Origin: Prevotella melaninogenica
GTDB taxonomy: Bacteria; Bacteroidota; Bacteroidia; Bacteroidales; Bacteroidaceae
Direction: 5' to 3'
DNA: 64,000 nt
Assembly (NCBI RefSeq): GCF_018127925.1
Contig: NZ_CP072348.1
Location: forward strand, 813,501 to 877,500
In this document: piece by piece, positions 32,412 to 39,958 of the stretch
Position numbering within the stretch: position 1 is the stretch's first letter
Layout of the letters: every line of letters starts with the position of its first letter
Notes under the pieces: model-generated
Databases searched by the model: none
The model's input: only the letters and a program-made list of their open reading frames with translations
Told to the model about the DNA's origin: nothing
Made by a program: the position numbers and the translations under genes

Positions 32412-33772
32412 ACAGATGCTTTCCTTTCTTCTGCTTCACGTGTAAACTCACGGAAGGTGTAAATAACAATAGGTACTGTAAGCGTGAAAGAGAGCACGTC
32501 ACTGACGGCTTGACACATCTCAACACCTAACAGTCCAAAATAAGATGGAAGAATAAATATTAGCGGAATAAAGAACAAACCTTGTCGGGCTGCTGCCAAA
32601 ATGTTCGCACGCCATGGTTTACGACAAGTCTGTGCAAGCATATTACTTGCCAAGATTAAGGAGTTGAGAGGGAAGGCACATAGCTGCCAACGTAAGGCTA
32701 CGACTCCAATCGCAATCACTTTCGGGTCATCACGGAAAACTCCAATAAGACTGCCACTAATGATCCAGCCAATAATACATATTACTATAAGAAAGCTCGT
32801 ACCAATTATTACAGTAAACCTGTAGGCTTCCTTTAATCTATCATATAACCCTGCACCATAGCAGAAGCCACAGACTGGCTGAAATCCCTGTCCCAATCCG
32901 ATGACAACAGCAAAGGAAAGCATTGCAATACGTCCAACGATACTCATCGCTGCAATAGCTGAGTCGCCATAAGCACCTGCTGCTAAGTTTAATGACATAG
33001 TTGCTATACAAGCCAATCCCTGCCTCATCATGGAAGGACTGCCACCATAGAATATCTCCTTATAATGCTGTAATGAAGGTGAGAAATTACGAAAATGAAT
33101 GGCTATATTCTCTCCTCTGCGCGTCATTAAGAAAAGAATAACGAAGGACACTGCCTGTCCTATCACTGTTGCCCACGCTGCTCCGCTAACACCCATACCG
33201 CACGTAAAAATCAGTATAGGGTCAAGAACCACATTCAATATAGCTCCCGTAACGATTCCAAACATAGCAAACTTAGCATTTCCTTGCAGTCGCATCTGAT
33301 TGTTCAAGGTAAGTGATGAGGTCAAGAAAGGTGCACCAAGTAGGATGACTTGCATATATTCTTCCGTGTAAGGGAGAATGGTAGGTGTACTTCCAAGCAT
33401 CAAGGAGAGTGGAGTGAGGAATATTTCGCCAAGGATAAGAACAATTACTCCAACAAGAAACGAACTAAAAAAGCCTGTTGATGCCATCTTTATCGCATTT
33501 TCATGACGACGTGCTCCTAACTCACGAGAGATATAATTACCCGAACCATGCCCAAAGAAAAAGCCCATTGCCTGCACAAAGAACATCAGAGAAAACACAA
33601 CACCTACTGCTGCTGTGGCTTGTGTATCAATCTTACCAACAAAAAACGTATCGGCAATATTGTATAATCCTGTCACAAGCATGGAGATGATAGTCGGTAT
33701 CGCCATCGTGATAATGACACGATGAACTGGTGCTTGCGTAAGATAAGTATAGTTATCTATATGTTCGTGCAT
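32408..33772 (-). CDS. MATE family efflux transporter
   Basis: A 454-residue inner-membrane protein with twelve predicted helices and the MATE pattern: a first half starting MAIPTIISMLVTGLYNIADTFFVG and the repeated second half near FGGSPSMMRQGL-type sequence (here YGGSPSMMRQGLACIA) and GLGQGFQPVCGFCYGA. MATE pumps export drugs or organic cations with Na+ or H+. It is first gene of a two-gene operon: its last bases overlap the HMA-AraC start. In several Bacteroidota these two occur together, so the pump may be part of a metal or toxic-compound response. The substrate is not predictable. The promoter is at 33800-33807. Confidence 0.92.
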   Translation of the reverse strand: MHEHIDNYTYLTQAPVHRVIITMAIPTIISMLVTGLYNIADTFFVGKIDTQATAAVGVVFSLMFFVQAMGFFFGHGSGNYISRELGARRHENAIKMASTGFFSSFLVGVIVLILGEIFLTPLSLMLGSTPTILPYTEEYMQVILLGAPFLTSSLTLNNQMRLQGNAKFAMFGIVTGAILNVVLDPILIFTCGMGVSGAAWATVIGQAVSFVILFLMTRRGENIAIHFRNFSPSLQHYKEIFYGGSPSMMRQGLACIATMSLNLAAGAYGDSAIAAMSIVGRIAMLSFAVVIGLGQGFQPVCGFCYGAGLYDRLKEAYRFTVIIGTSFLIVICIIGWIISGSLIGVFRDDPKVIAIGVVALRWQLCAFPLNSLILASNMLAQTCRKPWRANILAAARQGLFFIPLIFILPSYFGLLGVEMCQAVSDVLSFTLTVPIVIYTFREFTREAEERKASV

Positions 33773-33799
33773 AAACTTTTGCTATTTAAAAGACTTATG

Positions 33800-33807
33800 C
33801 AAAGGTA
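33800..33807 (-). promoter_or_regulatory. -7 promoter box TACCTTTG for the MATE/AraC operon
   Basis: Minus-strand TACCTTTG, 28 bases before the ATG. Confidence 0.65.
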
Positions 33808-33984
33808 CTAAATAATTCAGAATTCATAATTCACAATTCATAATTATGATTACTGGAAAGGAGGAATTCTTGGATTAAGAAATACATATGCCTGGCAAAC
33901 AACTCCAATATTAGGTAAGCATTAACATCATAATATATTCATCATTAACGTCATACTATATTCGTGATGATAACCATAACATCC

Positions 33985-34072
33985 CTATCCTCCCACCTTC
34001 AGCCGACGTGTTAGTACTCCGCACATATCGTGCTGATGGTAAACACCAATGGTGCTAAGCACTAATTACCGC
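33985..34072. repeat. Palindromic CACCAATGGTG-type repeat, copy c
   Basis: Contains GCACATATCGTGCTGATGG and ACACCAATGGTGCTAAGCAC. The same modules recur at 37211-37333. The leader CTCCCACCTTCAGCC matches the copy at 7553. The rest of the 33773-34263 gap is AT-rich (a chain of AATTCATAATT steps at 33817-33850). Confidence 0.65.
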
Positions 34073-34159
34073 ACAATCTCTTACTAACCTAATTACTTAA
34101 TACTCCATACATAAAAGCAACATTTAGTCTTTTGAACTTCTATCCTATAGAAACAATAA

Positions 34160-34222
34160 GGACAGATATCCTCTATTGTCCGACTATTCTATAATGATAG
34201 CGAACAACAAGGATATCTGTCC
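34160..34222 (-). terminator. Inverted repeat downstream of the WecB-like gene
   Basis: GGACAGATATCCT (34160-34172) and AGGATATCTGTCC (34210-34222) are exact 13-base inverted arms with a 37-base loop. Probably a 3'-end structure; no long T run follows. Confidence 0.55.
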
Positions 34223-34263
34223 CTACATTAGGAGCGTTAAAACCACTCTCATATAAATGAAAA

Positions 34264-35388
34264 TTAATGACGTTCGAGTAGGATTTGAACAACACGTTCA
34301 GCTGAACGCCCATCCCAACGCTCTGGAACACCACACTTCTTCCATGTTCCTACCACCATATCAGATAATGCCGAACGGAGCAACTCTGGGTCTTCACCAA
34401 CCAAAACATTAGAACCTACCTTTGCTGTTTCAATGTGTTCTGTATAGCTATTAAGCGTAATACATGGCACACCATTGAATGTTGCTTCCTCTGCAACATT
34501 ACCTGAGTCAGTAATGATACCCTTAGCATGAGCTGTAAGATAAGCAAATTCAAGATAACCCAATGGTTTTACGATATGGAGGTTATGGAGTTTGATATTC
34601 TTCTTCAAACTGAGTGCCATGATAACCTGCACTGCTGAATCACGGAGAGGAGCAATAATAGGCATATCGCCAGCTGTCTCACTCAACACGTGTAACATTC
34701 GTTCAAGATTGTCTTGGTCTGCCAACAAAGCCTTACGGTTCAATGTGAAGACAAGGTAGTTACCCTCTTTCAAAGGTAAGCCAGCCAACTCATCGATATC
34801 AGAAAGTTTCATTCCTTCAATTCGCTCACGGTCATAGCGAATATTATCAATGAGAATATTACCCACCATATAAACCTTCGAGAGTTCTGCACCTTCCTTA
34901 TTAGCAATGCTGTTGTTACTAAATCCCGCTGTAAAGAGTATGTCTGAAAGACCGTCAATTACCAAGCGATTGATTTCCTTAGGCATCGTAATATCAAACG
35001 AACGAGTACCAGCTGCAATATGTGCAAGGGTGATTGCCTGCTTCTTTGTCACAATAGCGGCTGCCATTGTAGAAGCAAGATCGTCCACAACGATAACCAC
35101 ATCAGATGGATTCTCTTGTAGATACTTCTCAAACTTAGACATCACCTGACCTGTAAGTTCATTCAAGTTCTCACATTCAACACCAAGATAAACATCTGGT
35201 CTGCGAATAGAGAGATTATCAAAGAGCTGATCTTCGAGTGTAGGATCATTCTCACTACCTGCATAAACCAATGAATAAGAAACCTTATGAGAACTATTCT
35301 CCTCAGAAAGTCTATTGATTACCCTGATGATTGGTGCTACCTTTATAAAGTTAGGACGTGCACCACAAAAGATACAAAGTTTTTTCAT
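34264..35388 (-). CDS. UDP-GlcNAc 2-epimerase (WecB) homologue, divergent active site
   Basis: A 374-residue two-Rossmann-domain protein of the non-hydrolysing UDP-GlcNAc 2-epimerase family, which makes UDP-ManNAc for surface glycans. Landmarks align: GARPNFIKVAPII (usually GTRPEAIKMAP), VVDDLAST (usually GDTTS), HIAAGTRSFD (usually HVEAGLR), PKEINR, and TDSGNVAEEA (usually TDSGGIQEE). Two catalytic positions known from E. coli WecB are changed: Glu117 is Ala and the His of HRRE is Asn (TLNRKAL). Asp95 and Glu131 equivalents remain. It may act on a different sugar nucleotide or be a non-classical epimerase. A single gene; a stem-loop lies 14 bases upstream of its start. Confidence 0.83.
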   Translation of the reverse strand: MKKLCIFCGARPNFIKVAPIIRVINRLSEENSSHKVSYSLVYAGSENDPTLEDQLFDNLSIRRPDVYLGVECENLNELTGQVMSKFEKYLQENPSDVVIVVDDLASTMAAAIVTKKQAITLAHIAAGTRSFDITMPKEINRLVIDGLSDILFTAGFSNNSIANKEGAELSKVYMVGNILIDNIRYDRERIEGMKLSDIDELAGLPLKEGNYLVFTLNRKALLADQDNLERMLHVLSETAGDMPIIAPLRDSAVQVIMALSLKKNIKLHNLHIVKPLGYLEFAYLTAHAKGIITDSGNVAEEATFNGVPCITLNSYTEHIETAKVGSNVLVGEDPELLRSALSDMVVGTWKKCGVPERWDGRSAERVVQILLERH

Positions 35389-35402
35389 TTCTTCAAAGAC
35401 CC

Positions 35403-35442
35403 ACTCCGTAAGTTCCTTTATAGCAAGAGAAGCTTACGGAGT
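35403..35442 (-). terminator. Stem-loop between the SPFH gene and the WecB-like gene
   Basis: ACTCCGTAAG (35403-35412) and CTTACGGAGT (35433-35442) form a perfect 10-bp stem with a 20-base loop. No strong T tract follows on the minus strand, so it may be a leader structure rather than a terminator. Confidence 0.55.
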
Positions 35443-35504
35443 AGTCATCTATTTTAGTGTTTATATTTAATTATTCGCAGCAAAAGCGATGCTTAAAAGA
35501 AGCA

Positions 35505-36458
35505 TTACTTAAACATATCCTTAATCCCACCGATAGAACCCATGAGATTACTTGCCTCAAATGGCAGGTAAACAGTCTTCTGATTGTTATTCTGTGCGAG
35601 TTCTGTAAGCATCTGAATGTACTTCTGTGCAATAAGATAGTTTGCAGGATTCGTACTCTGACCAACAGCATCTGTAATCTTCTGAATGGCAATAGCCTCA
35701 GCTTCAGCCTTACGAATGCGAGCTTGTGCCTCACCTTCTGCAATCAAAATCTGCTGCTGTTTGTTAGCTTCAGCTCGGTTGATAGCAGCCTGTTTCTCAC
35801 CTTCAGACTGGAGAATAGCCGACTGCTTCTGTCCTTCACTGGTAAGAATAGTTGCTCGTTTGTTACGTTCAGCCTGCATCTGCTTCTCCATTGCCTCAGA
35901 AACACTTGCTGGAGGAGTAATATCCTGAAGTTCAACGCGATTCACCTTGATACCCCACTTGTTTGTAGCATCATCAAGAACGGCACGCAATTTAGTATTA
36001 ATCGTATCACGAGAAGTCAATGTCTGGTCAAGTTCCATCTCACCAATGATATTACGAAGTGTAGTCTGTGTCAACTTCTCAATAGCATTTGGCAAGTTAT
36101 TAATCTCATACACAGCCTTGAATGGATCGATGATTTGGAAATAAAGCAGTGCATTTATCTGCATCTGAATATTATCCTTTGTAATCACATTCTGGCGATC
36201 AAAGTCATACACCTGCTCACGCAAGTCAATTGAATTTGTATAAGTATAACGTCCTGCACGCAATGCCACAATATCCTTTGCATGGTCAATAAAAGGAATA
36301 ATAATATTGATACCTGGTTGAAGGGTTGCATAATACTTACCAAGACGTTCGATAATCTTTGTCTCACTCTGTGAGATAATCACGATTGACATCTTAGCAA
36401 AAACGAGTGCTAACACAACTAATGCAATCAGCACATAAGCTATTATATCCATAAGCAT
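35505..36458 (-). CDS. SPFH-domain (stomatin/QmcA-like) membrane protein
   Basis: A 317-residue protein anchored by an N-terminal helix (IIAYVLIALVVLALVFAKM). An SPFH domain covers about 25-190 (IIERLGKYYATLQPGINIIIPFID, shortened here to LGKYYATLQPGINIIIPF). A long Ala/Glu/Gln coiled coil follows (about 195-275, AEANKQQQILIAEGEAQARI). Stomatin-type proteins form ring-like oligomers in membranes and often work with an NfeD partner. The NfeD gene is directly upstream on the same strand, 98 bases away, giving the classical nfeD-slipin pair. The role is probably membrane domain organisation or protein quality control. Confidence 0.93.
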   Translation of the reverse strand: MLMDIIAYVLIALVVLALVFAKMSIVIISQSETKIIERLGKYYATLQPGINIIIPFIDHAKDIVALRAGRYTYTNSIDLREQVYDFDRQNVITKDNIQMQINALLYFQIIDPFKAVYEINNLPNAIEKLTQTTLRNIIGEMELDQTLTSRDTINTKLRAVLDDATNKWGIKVNRVELQDITPPASVSEAMEKQMQAERNKRATILTSEGQKQSAILQSEGEKQAAINRAEANKQQQILIAEGEAQARIRKAEAEAIAIQKITDAVGQSTNPANYLIAQKYIQMLTELAQNNNQKTVYLPFEASNLMGSIGGIKDMFK

Positions 36459-36555
36459 TAAAGTTTTTAATTCCCCACCCCAAGTATTTTGTTATCTTAA
36501 TGGGACAAGAAACCGAAGGTTATTATTTGTTATTTAATTATTTTCAGATTACTCT

Positions 36556-37005
36556 TTAACAACGTTCTACCGTTGCGATAATAGAGTCAAGTCGTAAAAT
36601 ACGCACAGCAGCACCTGAATCTATTTCCATTCCATCAATAGACTGCGCCTTCCATGAGTCACCGTCTACCTTTACTCTGCCGTATCCACCAGCCTCAATC
36701 GTATCTGTTACCTTTCCCTCACGACCAATCAATGCTTCAGCATTACTTAATCTTTTATCCGCACCTTGATGAAGATATTTGAGCGCAATCGGTCGTACTA
36801 AGAATATACTCAATACCGAGAAGACTACAAACACAATAACTTGAACAACAATATTATCTGTGAATGCAGAAGCAAGTGAAGCACAGAAACTACCTATTGC
36901 AAAGCACATAATGTAGAGATCTCCGTTCATCATCTCTAAAATCAGACAAACAAGACCCACTAACAACCATGTTAACCACAGGTTTTGTATCAGATAATCC
37001 ATCAT
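36556..37005 (-). CDS. nfeD: NfeD family protein
   Basis: A 149-residue short NfeD: two to three transmembrane helices in residues 1-75 (LTWLLVGLVCLILEMM, IMCFAIGSFCASLAS, VQVIVFVVFSVLSIFLV). A C-terminal OB-fold follows (LIGREGKVTDTIEAGGYGRVKVDGDSWKAQS is the typical NfeD segment, here cited by its first part GREGKVTDTIEAGGYG). It lacks the ClpP-like protease half of long NfeD proteins. It pairs with the SPFH protein encoded next. The start may be the second ATG. A degenerate -7 box (TATCTTTA) lies near 37033. Confidence 0.9.
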   Translation of the reverse strand: MMDYLIQNLWLTWLLVGLVCLILEMMNGDLYIMCFAIGSFCASLASAFTDNIVVQVIVFVVFSVLSIFLVRPIALKYLHQGADKRLSNAEALIGREGKVTDTIEAGGYGRVKVDGDSWKAQSIDGMEIDSGAAVRILRLDSIIATVERC

Positions 37006-37210
37006 AGCTATAAAGGTTTAAATTCGCTTGTAAAGATAATAAAAAAAGATGATTCTATCAAATCTTTCAATGAAAAAATAACACTATAACAGCTACTTAC
37101 CACTATCAGAAAAGTATTTCTTTGCAAGATGACAATATAATACGAATCATAACGCCTAATAAACATTTCGCATAAATTAGCCGTTAGTGGCTTTTAATAT
37201 TCTTGAAGAT

Positions 37211-37333
37211 GACCATTGTGCTCGTATCTACAGATATCCGACCAACGTATTTGTGCTTAGCACATGACGTGCTGATGCTTAGCACATATCGTGTTAGTGC
37301 TTAGCACCAATGGTGCGGAGTACTCATCAGCTT
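37211..37333. repeat. Palindromic CACCAATGGTG-type repeat, copy d
   Basis: Carries GTGCTTAGCACATGACGTGC, TTAGCACATATCGTG and GTGCTTAGCACCAATGGTGC in series. It is the most complete copy of this family in the window and has no coding potential. The remainder of 37006-37600 is AT-rich. Confidence 0.7.
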
Positions 37334-37515
37334 ATAATATATTACCAAAGTAGGGTTAATCGATTGTTTAAAAGGCGTTTTTCAAGCATAAAACAGCACG
37401 ACTTGTTCGGTCAGAAGAATATTACTTTTCGGAGCCTAAAACGACTAAGTCTATTTGATAGAAATTTCATATGCTAAAGAATGTCATTACATTTTTTATC
37501 AAATAGTATTGACTA

Positions 37516-37568
37516 TATAAAAATTACGGCTATGTGCCTTCGTTCTTTAAAAAGCAAATAGCCGTAAT
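37516..37568 (-). terminator. Terminator of the M48 peptidase gene
   Basis: ATTACGGCTAT (37523-37533) and ATAGCCGTAAT (37558-37568) pair over 11 bp. On the minus strand TTTTTATA follows. Confidence 0.85.
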
Positions 37569-37600
37569 AAGGTATCATAAAATGATGGTCGTTCAAATTA

Positions 37601-38500
37601 TCAACGTCTGTTTGAACGTTTAGAAGACGAAGAACCACCTATATGCAATGTTCTTGATGACTGTGAATATCCCGTAGAAGAAACACTATTAGAGCCACGA
37701 CCACGATAATATTTCTCTGCTTCTGGCAGCCACTTCTTGATATTCTCAATACGACGAGCATCTGAAGGGTGGTCGCTCAGAATCTCAGAACGGCTACTAT
37801 TCGTTGCTGCAGCCATTCGTTGCCAGAATGTTACGGCATTCGCAGGGTCATAACCAGCCATCGCAGCAAAGATAAGTCCCATATAATCTGCTTCACTCTC
37901 GTTGTCACGACTATACTTCAAATTACGGAAGGAGAAGTATCCTCCAGCCACTTGTGAAGCGATATCACCCACTCCACTACCAACAGCAGAGTTTAAGACA
38001 GTACCCAAAATGCTGGTTCCCATCTGCTGATTCATCTGCTTTGTAATCTGCTCAGCACTGTGCTTAGCCACAGCATGCGCAATCTCATGACCTAAAACGA
38101 TTGCCAGACTTGCCTCGTTCTGTGTGTAAGGTAATAATCCTTCGTATACAACAATCTTACCTCCAGGCATACAAAAAGCGTTAGCCTGCTTGTCTTGAAC
38201 AAGATTAAACTCCCACTTGAAGTTATTAATCTCATTAGCATAACCATTATTACGTAAGTAAGTCTCCACCGCATTTGCAAGGTTGCGACCTACACGCTGA
38301 ACCATAGCAGTATTCTTTGCATCAGTAGAACGTTTTGCTGATGCCATAAATTTTGTATATTCCTGATTACTGAGGCTAAGAAGCTGCGCATCAGAAATAC
38401 TGATACGATGTGTACGACCCGTTAATGGAACTTTAGAAGCCGTACCACAGGCTGTCATCAAAGCGACAACAGCTGCCATTAAGAAATACTTAATCTTCAT
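37601..38500 (-). CDS. M48 family zinc metallopeptidase, lipoprotein
   Basis: A 299-residue lipoprotein with lipobox MTAC at about residues 15-18 (VVALMTACGTASK), so probably attached to the outer membrane facing the periplasm. The peptidase core carries VVYEGLLPYTQNEASLAIVLG just before the zinc motif HEIAHAVAKH (HExxH) and the third ligand Glu in SRDNESEADYMG. HPSDARRIENIKKWLP closes the domain, as in BepA/LoiP-type M48 enzymes that police outer-membrane protein assembly. The C-terminal 30 residues are Ser/Arg-rich. A monocistronic gene; the candidate -7 box is imperfect (TACTTTCG near 38535). Confidence 0.92.
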   Translation of the reverse strand: MKIKYFLMAAVVALMTACGTASKVPLTGRTHRISISDAQLLSLSNQEYTKFMASAKRSTDAKNTAMVQRVGRNLANAVETYLRNNGYANEINNFKWEFNLVQDKQANAFCMPGGKIVVYEGLLPYTQNEASLAIVLGHEIAHAVAKHSAEQITKQMNQQMGTSILGTVLNSAVGSGVGDIASQVAGGYFSFRNLKYSRDNESEADYMGLIFAAMAGYDPANAVTFWQRMAAATNSSRSEILSDHPSDARRIENIKKWLPEAEKYYRGRGSNSVSSTGYSQSSRTLHIGGSSSSKRSNRR

Positions 38501-38633
38501 TTTATTTACTGTTTTTTATAACTATCTATTTGCGAAAGTACAACATTTTTCGTGAGGTACAAATAAAATCATGACTTTTTTATAAAGGTTAACGGCTGAA
38601 AACAAAACATCAGAACCGTCGTTTTAAATGGAT

Positions 38634-39947
38634 TTAAATCACCCTTTTCCGTTTTCCTATCTCCTTTGTCACAGGGAGAAAGTAGGTCACTATAAAACTG
38701 ATAACACCCAACATTGCCACAAGAAGGAAGAATAGACGATAGCCCACATACTCCTGCAAGAAACCTGTAAACCATCCTGTCATCACCAACGAGAAGGCTG
38801 TTATTGCCGTACCTATTGAATAAGTAAATGTGGAGTGCTCCCCTTTTGTACAATGAGCGAGCCATACAACATAAACTGTTAATCCCAAACCTGTTCCAAA
38901 CTGTTCGATAATCATACAAAGATTGATAATCGATAAGGTGGAAACAAAGTAATAACTGAGATAAACAAAGACAAACTTTGGCAAGGTCAAAGCTATAACA
39001 AAGAGCCATAACCAACGCTTCAAGCCATCACGACGTACCAAATTAGCTCCTAAGGCACTGCCTCCAATTAACGAAAACGTACCCACTGTTCCCAAGACTA
39101 ATCCTAACTCCTGTGGTGAAAGAGCCAATCCTGCATTACTTCCTGGGTCTATCAAGAAGAGTGGTGCTATTCTAAAAAACATCCCTTCGGGTATGAGAAA
39201 GGCAAAAAGGAAACACAAGTTTGCCACATAATGAGGACGGCGGACAAAGGCAGCCTTGACATCATGCCACCATTGACGTGTCACCCCTGTCCATATAGGG
39301 AGGTTCGCATGAATATTATCTTTGGGAAGTATGATAGCATGAAGTAGCATCAAACAAGTCAATAAGACTGACAGAACCCTAAAAATAGTTGCCCATGAAG
39401 GGGCTACCGTCCTATAAATGACCTCTAAGTTTCCTGCTATCGTAACAGGGATAGCCATTCCTACAATGATAGAAAGCATATAAGAAATGGCACGCGTACC
39501 AATAAAAGCAGGACGATTATGCAAGGCCGTTTCACGCTTATACAGTCTTTCGATAGCCACATCATGCAAGGCAGCCATCGTTGCGATTATCATTAAGAAG
39601 AAGACTGTCCACTCAAACCAATCAACAGATGATGCCATAAACGCCAATCCACCAAGACTCAGTGCCATAACAAACTCTGTCAGAATTACCCATGCATACT
39701 TACTCCAATAGCCAACGACCAATCTACCTAACAAAGGTCGGAGGATAAAGGGCAGTATTAACCACGATGTCGTCAGCGTGATAGCACCATTCGACAAGCC
39801 CATTCTGTTGAAATAGACTAATGAAGTCATCAACAAGATAACATACGGTAGTCCACGTGTCAAATAGAGCGTAGGAAGCCAGAGCCAGTAGCTACGCCAC
39901 TGGTCTACAATAGGAATACCATTGATTATCTTCTGCTCCTCGTGCAT
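38634..39947 (-). CDS. AmpG-like major facilitator transporter
   Basis: A 437-residue inner-membrane protein with about twelve helices. The opening WLPTLYLTRGLPYVILLMTS and MGLSNGAITLTTSWLILPF match the AmpG branch of the major facilitator superfamily. AmpG imports anhydro-muropeptides for cell-wall recycling. It starts 11 bases after the stop of the 1249-residue GT2-DUF4922-SpoIID gene with no signal between, so they form one operon. Since the SpoIID domain family acts on peptidoglycan glycan strands, the linkage supports muropeptide import as the role. Direct substrate proof is absent. Other possible substrates are nucleosides or siderophores. Confidence 0.82.
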   Translation of the reverse strand: MHEEQKIINGIPIVDQWRSYWLWLPTLYLTRGLPYVILLMTSLVYFNRMGLSNGAITLTTSWLILPFILRPLLGRLVVGYWSKYAWVILTEFVMALSLGGLAFMASSVDWFEWTVFFLMIIATMAALHDVAIERLYKRETALHNRPAFIGTRAISYMLSIIVGMAIPVTIAGNLEVIYRTVAPSWATIFRVLSVLLTCLMLLHAIILPKDNIHANLPIWTGVTRQWWHDVKAAFVRRPHYVANLCFLFAFLIPEGMFFRIAPLFLIDPGSNAGLALSPQELGLVLGTVGTFSLIGGSALGANLVRRDGLKRWLWLFVIALTLPKFVFVYLSYYFVSTLSIINLCMIIEQFGTGLGLTVYVVWLAHCTKGEHSTFTYSIGTAITAFSLVMTGWFTGFLQEYVGYRLFFLLVAMLGVISFIVTYFLPVTKEIGKRKRVI

Positions 39948-39958
39948 CTTCGTATGCG

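Noticed and set aside
33817-33850. AATTCATAATT chain as an origin-like or operator array
   Set aside because: Simple AT-rich direct repeats of short words with no dnaA box or initiator gene nearby; treated as low-complexity sequence.
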